Origin: Nitrospirota bacterium | Lineage (GTDB): Bacteria > Nitrospinota_A > UBA7883 > JACRGQ01 | Reading direction: 5' to 3' | Assembly (NCBI GenBank): GCA_024275955.1 | Contig: JAJRYD010000006.1 | Span: 1-26,310 of the forward strand | DNA: 26,310 nucleotides | In this document: piece after piece, positions 23,705 through 26,310 of the stretch | How the letters are laid out: every line of letters begins with the position of its first letter | Position numbering within the stretch: the stretch's first letter is position 1 | Notes under the pieces: model-generated | Told to the model about the DNA's origin: nothing | The model's database searches: none | Seen by the model: the letters and a program-made list of their open reading frames with translations, nothing else | Program-made: the position numbers and the translations under genes

Positions 23705-26097
23705 ATGAATGAAGCGGAAACACGAGCAGAACTACTAGACCCAGCACTGAAGGAAGCTGGCTGGGGTATTGTGGAAGGCTCACGAATTTGCGGGAACGTA
23801 GTGCCTACAAAATTACCGAGGGAAGAATTCTATCAGGTGGTAAGCGAGCAAAACCGGAAATAGCTGACTACATTCTTGTTTATAAAAACCTCAAAATCGG
23901 CGTAATTGAAGCGAAGAGAGATGAACTAGAAGTTGGTGAAGGTGTGGCACAGGCAAAATCTTATGCTGAGAAACTTCAGATAGATTACACATATGCCACT
24001 AACGGCAAGGTAATCTATCAGATTTCTATGAAGAGTGGTGAAGAGGGTGAGATTGACTGCTTTCCTACACCAGATGAATTGTGGAATAAAACCTTTTTTG
24101 GCCAAAACGAATGGAAAGACAAGTTTTCAGATGTTCCATTTGAAAATGTAAACGGTACAAAGGGTGCTAGGTATTATCAGGAGATAGCCGTCAATAACAC
24201 CATGACTGCTATTGCTGAAGAAAAAGATCGCATGTTGTTAACTCTTGCTACTGGTACTGGTAAAACCTTCATTGCCTTTCAAATTGCTTGGAAGCTTTTT
24301 CATTCACGTTGGAACCTTAAAAGGGACGGTAAACGTAGGCCACGCATTTTGTTTTTAGCTGACAGAAACATACTTGCTGACCAAGCTTTCAACGCTTTCT
24401 CTGCTTTTGACCAAAATGCTTTAGTCCGCATTAGCCCTCATGATATTCGTAAAAAAGGTACTGTTCCTATGGGCGGGTCTGTTTTCTTTACTATCTTCCA
24501 GACCTTTATGAGTGGGCCAGATGGCACCCCTTATTTTGGTGAATACCCGCCTGATTTTTTTGATTTTGTCATTATTGATGAGTGTCATCGAGGTGGTGCT
24601 AATGATGAAAGCAACTGGCGAGACATTATGAAACATTTTTCTCCGGCTGTTCAACTTGGCTTAACTGCTACCCCAAAACGGAAAGACAACATCGACACCT
24701 ACAAATATTTTGGCGAGCCGATTTATATCTATTCTCTCAAAGAAGGTGTGAATGATGGGTTCCTAACGCCGTTTAAGGTAAAACGGATTCAAACTACGAT
24801 GGACGATTACATTTATACATCTGATGACAAGATAGTTGAGGGCGAGGTAGAGAAAGGTAAGATTTATGAGGAATCAGACTTTAACCGGATAATCGTAATC
24901 AAAGAGCGTGAAGCAAAACGAGTACGAGTGCTACTGGGCGAAATGAACCAGAAAGAAAAAACTATTATCTTTTGTACTACCCAAGACCATGCGGCGGCGG
25001 TGCGAGACTTGGTTAATCAGATGAAAGATGGCACTGACCCTAATTACTGTGTGAGGGTAACGGCCAATGACGGTGCACGAGGAGAACAGTATCTGCGTGA
25101 ATTTCAGGATAATGAAAAGATAATTCCAACAATTTTAACTACATCCTAAAAATTATCAACTGGGGTGGATGCACTAAATATCAGAAACATCGTCTTAATG
25201 CGTCCTATTAACTCTATGGTGGAGTTTAAACAGATTATAGGGCGTGGCACGAGGCTCTTTGACGGCAAAGAATACTTTACGATTTATGATTTTGTAGATG
25301 CCTATCACCATTTTAATGATCCAGAATGGGATGGCGAGCCTATTGAACCAGAGATTTGTGCTAAGTGCTCTCAAGACCCTTGCATCTGCGAGAAGAAGCC
25401 TACGGAGCCTTGCCCTATATGCGGCAAACGTCCTTGCGAGTGCGAGAAATCTACCGAGCCTTGCTCTATATGCGGTGAGGAACCTTGTGTCTGCAAGAAG
25501 AAGGGTAAACTTAAAATCAAGCTTCGTGATGGCAAAGAACGTGAAATCCAGCATATGATTTCAACTTCGTTTTGGAGCGTGGACGGTAAGCCTATGTCTG
25601 TGCAAGAGTTTATGGACAATATGTTTGGAGCGATGCCGGAGTTTTTTAAAAGTGAAGAAGAGTTGCGCAAGATTTGGTCAAATCCTATTACTAGAAAAGT
25701 TTTTTTAGAAAAGATTGCTGAGCTTGGTTTTGGCAAAGACGAATTAGAAACATTGCAAAAGATGGTTGATGCTGAGCAGAGCGATCTGTTTGATGTTCTC
25801 TCATACATTTCTTTTGAAACCCCTCCTATATCGAGAACAGAAAGAGTTGAGCAGGCAAAAGAGCAAATCCATCAAGGGCTAGACGATAAGCAGGTAGAGT
25901 TTTTGGATTTCGTTCTATCCAAATATGAAGATAAAGGTGTCGAGGAACTTGGTGAAGAGCGATTACCAGTTCTTTTAAATCTAAAATACCATGCCACTGC
26001 TGATGCTGTACGAGAACTTGGTAGCGTTGACAAAATTCGTTCTACCTTTTTTAATTTCCAAACATCTTTATATCAAGATTTTAGTGCGAATATTTAG
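23705..26097 (+). pseudogene. hsdR: Type I restriction endonuclease subunit HsdR, disrupted twice
   Basis: HsdR translocates and cleaves unmodified DNA. The ancestral protein of about 797 aa begins at ATG 23705 (MNEAETRAELLDPALKEAGW). One missing T near 23787-23789 shifts the frame at about codon 28, and the correct frame resumes with RERSAYKITEGRIL. The nuclease core ADYILVYKN...IGVIEAKR, Walker A ATGTGKT, DECH box IIDECHRGG and LTATPKR follow. An in-frame TAA at 25147-25149 interrupts TTS-KLSTGVDA where relatives have Gln (CAA); the second half holds IIGRGTRLFDG and the C-terminal domain. Residues encoded by about 25357-25500 form three tandem C-x2-C-x3-P-C-x-C units. With both lesions no restriction is expected, leaving methylation only. 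EcoEI-like (Type IB) family. Sequence error remains possible, although a nonsense change does not fit homopolymer error. Confidence 0.88.
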
Positions 26098-26169
26098 CTA
26101 TCGTCGACAAGACAAACATAATCATAGTTTGTACTTCAAATATTTCTTTTTAACCTCTCTTTGATAATC

Positions 26170-26194
26170 TGATCTTCCCCCGAAAAAGCGGACA
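26170..26194. repeat. Terminal inverted repeat of the IS3-type element (one end)
   Basis: The sequence starts TGATCTTCCCCC and continues GAAAAAGCGGACA. It starts with TG on the outer side and lies just beyond the transposase stop, as expected of an IS3-family terminus. The opposite end is outside the window, so the match is untested. Confidence 0.55.
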
Positions 26195-26199
26195 CACAG

Positions 26200-26310
26200 T
26201 TAAGCAACTTTTGCCGCCTGTTCAAATTCCGATGGAGAGCAATATCCAATGGTTGAGTGTTTTCTGACACGATTATAAAACACTTCTATATATTCAAAAA
26301 CAGACCGCCT
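26200..26310 (-). CDS. IS3-family transposase OrfB, C-terminal end (partial)
   Basis: Thirty-six codons are open from the window edge to the stop at 26200-26202. They read [20 protein letters not shown] and SPSEFEQ. The pattern 'F.YIE.FYNR.R.HS.(L/I)GY.SP..FE' is the standard end of the IS3 integrase-core transposase. The gene starts outside the window. It marks the right edge of the hsd island. Confidence 0.9.
   Translation of the reverse strand, partial: RRSVFEYIEVFYNRVRKHSTIGYCSPSEFEQAAKVA

Larger units (their letters stand above)
26170..26310 (-). mobile_element. IS3-family element, partial (right end)
   Basis: A 25-bp likely terminal inverted repeat (26170-26194, starting TGATCTTCCCCC) and the 3' end of the transposase gene are present; the rest lies outside the window. 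The stretch 26098-26169 between hsdR and the element holds only a weak hairpin (ACAAAC/GTTTGT, 26112-26132). Confidence 0.75.

Noticed and set aside
25147-25149. TAA read as a sense codon (alternative genetic code)
   Set aside because: TAA ends several intact genes in the window (for example hicB and the HIT gene), so a nonsense mutation or base error is the better reading.

Overview
The window looks like a bacterial chromosome segment of about 18 kb of housekeeping genes followed by an accessory island. The bacterium is probably diderm: two lipoproteins, an exported cyclophilin and an LplT-like lysophospholipid transporter point that way. Glycine decarboxylase is split into two subunits (GcvPA and GcvPB). 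I cannot name the lineage from sequence alone.

Left part, minus strand (134-9460). The 3' end of an IS630-type transposase enters at the left edge and overlaps the end of gcvPB. Reading in the direction of transcription, the genes are a deoxyhypusine-synthase-family gene, a lipoprotein, a cyclophilin, gcvT, gcvH, gcvPA and gcvPB. Spacing is mostly tight, so this may be one long operon ending in a complete glycine cleavage system. Both dys and gcvT are split by single-base frameshifts at or near homopolymers. Upstream lie an LplT-like MFS transporter and a Bcp-type peroxiredoxin. The intergenic stretch 9461-9907 carries a 126-bp MITE-like element with 11-bp terminal inverted repeats and a 7-bp target duplication.

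Middle part, plus strand (9875-18101). A clear extended -10 promoter drives phoH-ybeY-HIT hydrolase-mutS. Next come a SemiSWEET sugar transporter, mnmA, a small lipoprotein, suhB, a typical 2-Cys peroxiredoxin with an intrinsic terminator, and tRNA-Arg(TCT).

Right part (18102-26310) is an island beside tRNA-Arg. It holds a Type I restriction-modification locus expanded by extra genes: hsdM, a Bro-N (phage antirepressor-like) gene, an unrecognised 325-aa protein with one likely membrane segment, hsdS, a hicBA toxin-antitoxin pair and hsdR. A diverged second copy of the hsdM 3' end lies between the Bro-N gene and the 325-aa gene, so the Bro-N gene sits between direct repeats like a swapped-in cassette. 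hsdR is broken twice (a frameshift near codon 28 and an in-frame TAA), so the locus probably modifies DNA but does not restrict, unless these are sequence errors. A run of inverted half-sites overlaps the hsdR promoter. The window ends in a partial IS3-family element.

The most promising candidate for something undescribed is the cassette-like gap between hsdM and hsdS, especially the 325-aa membrane-associated protein.
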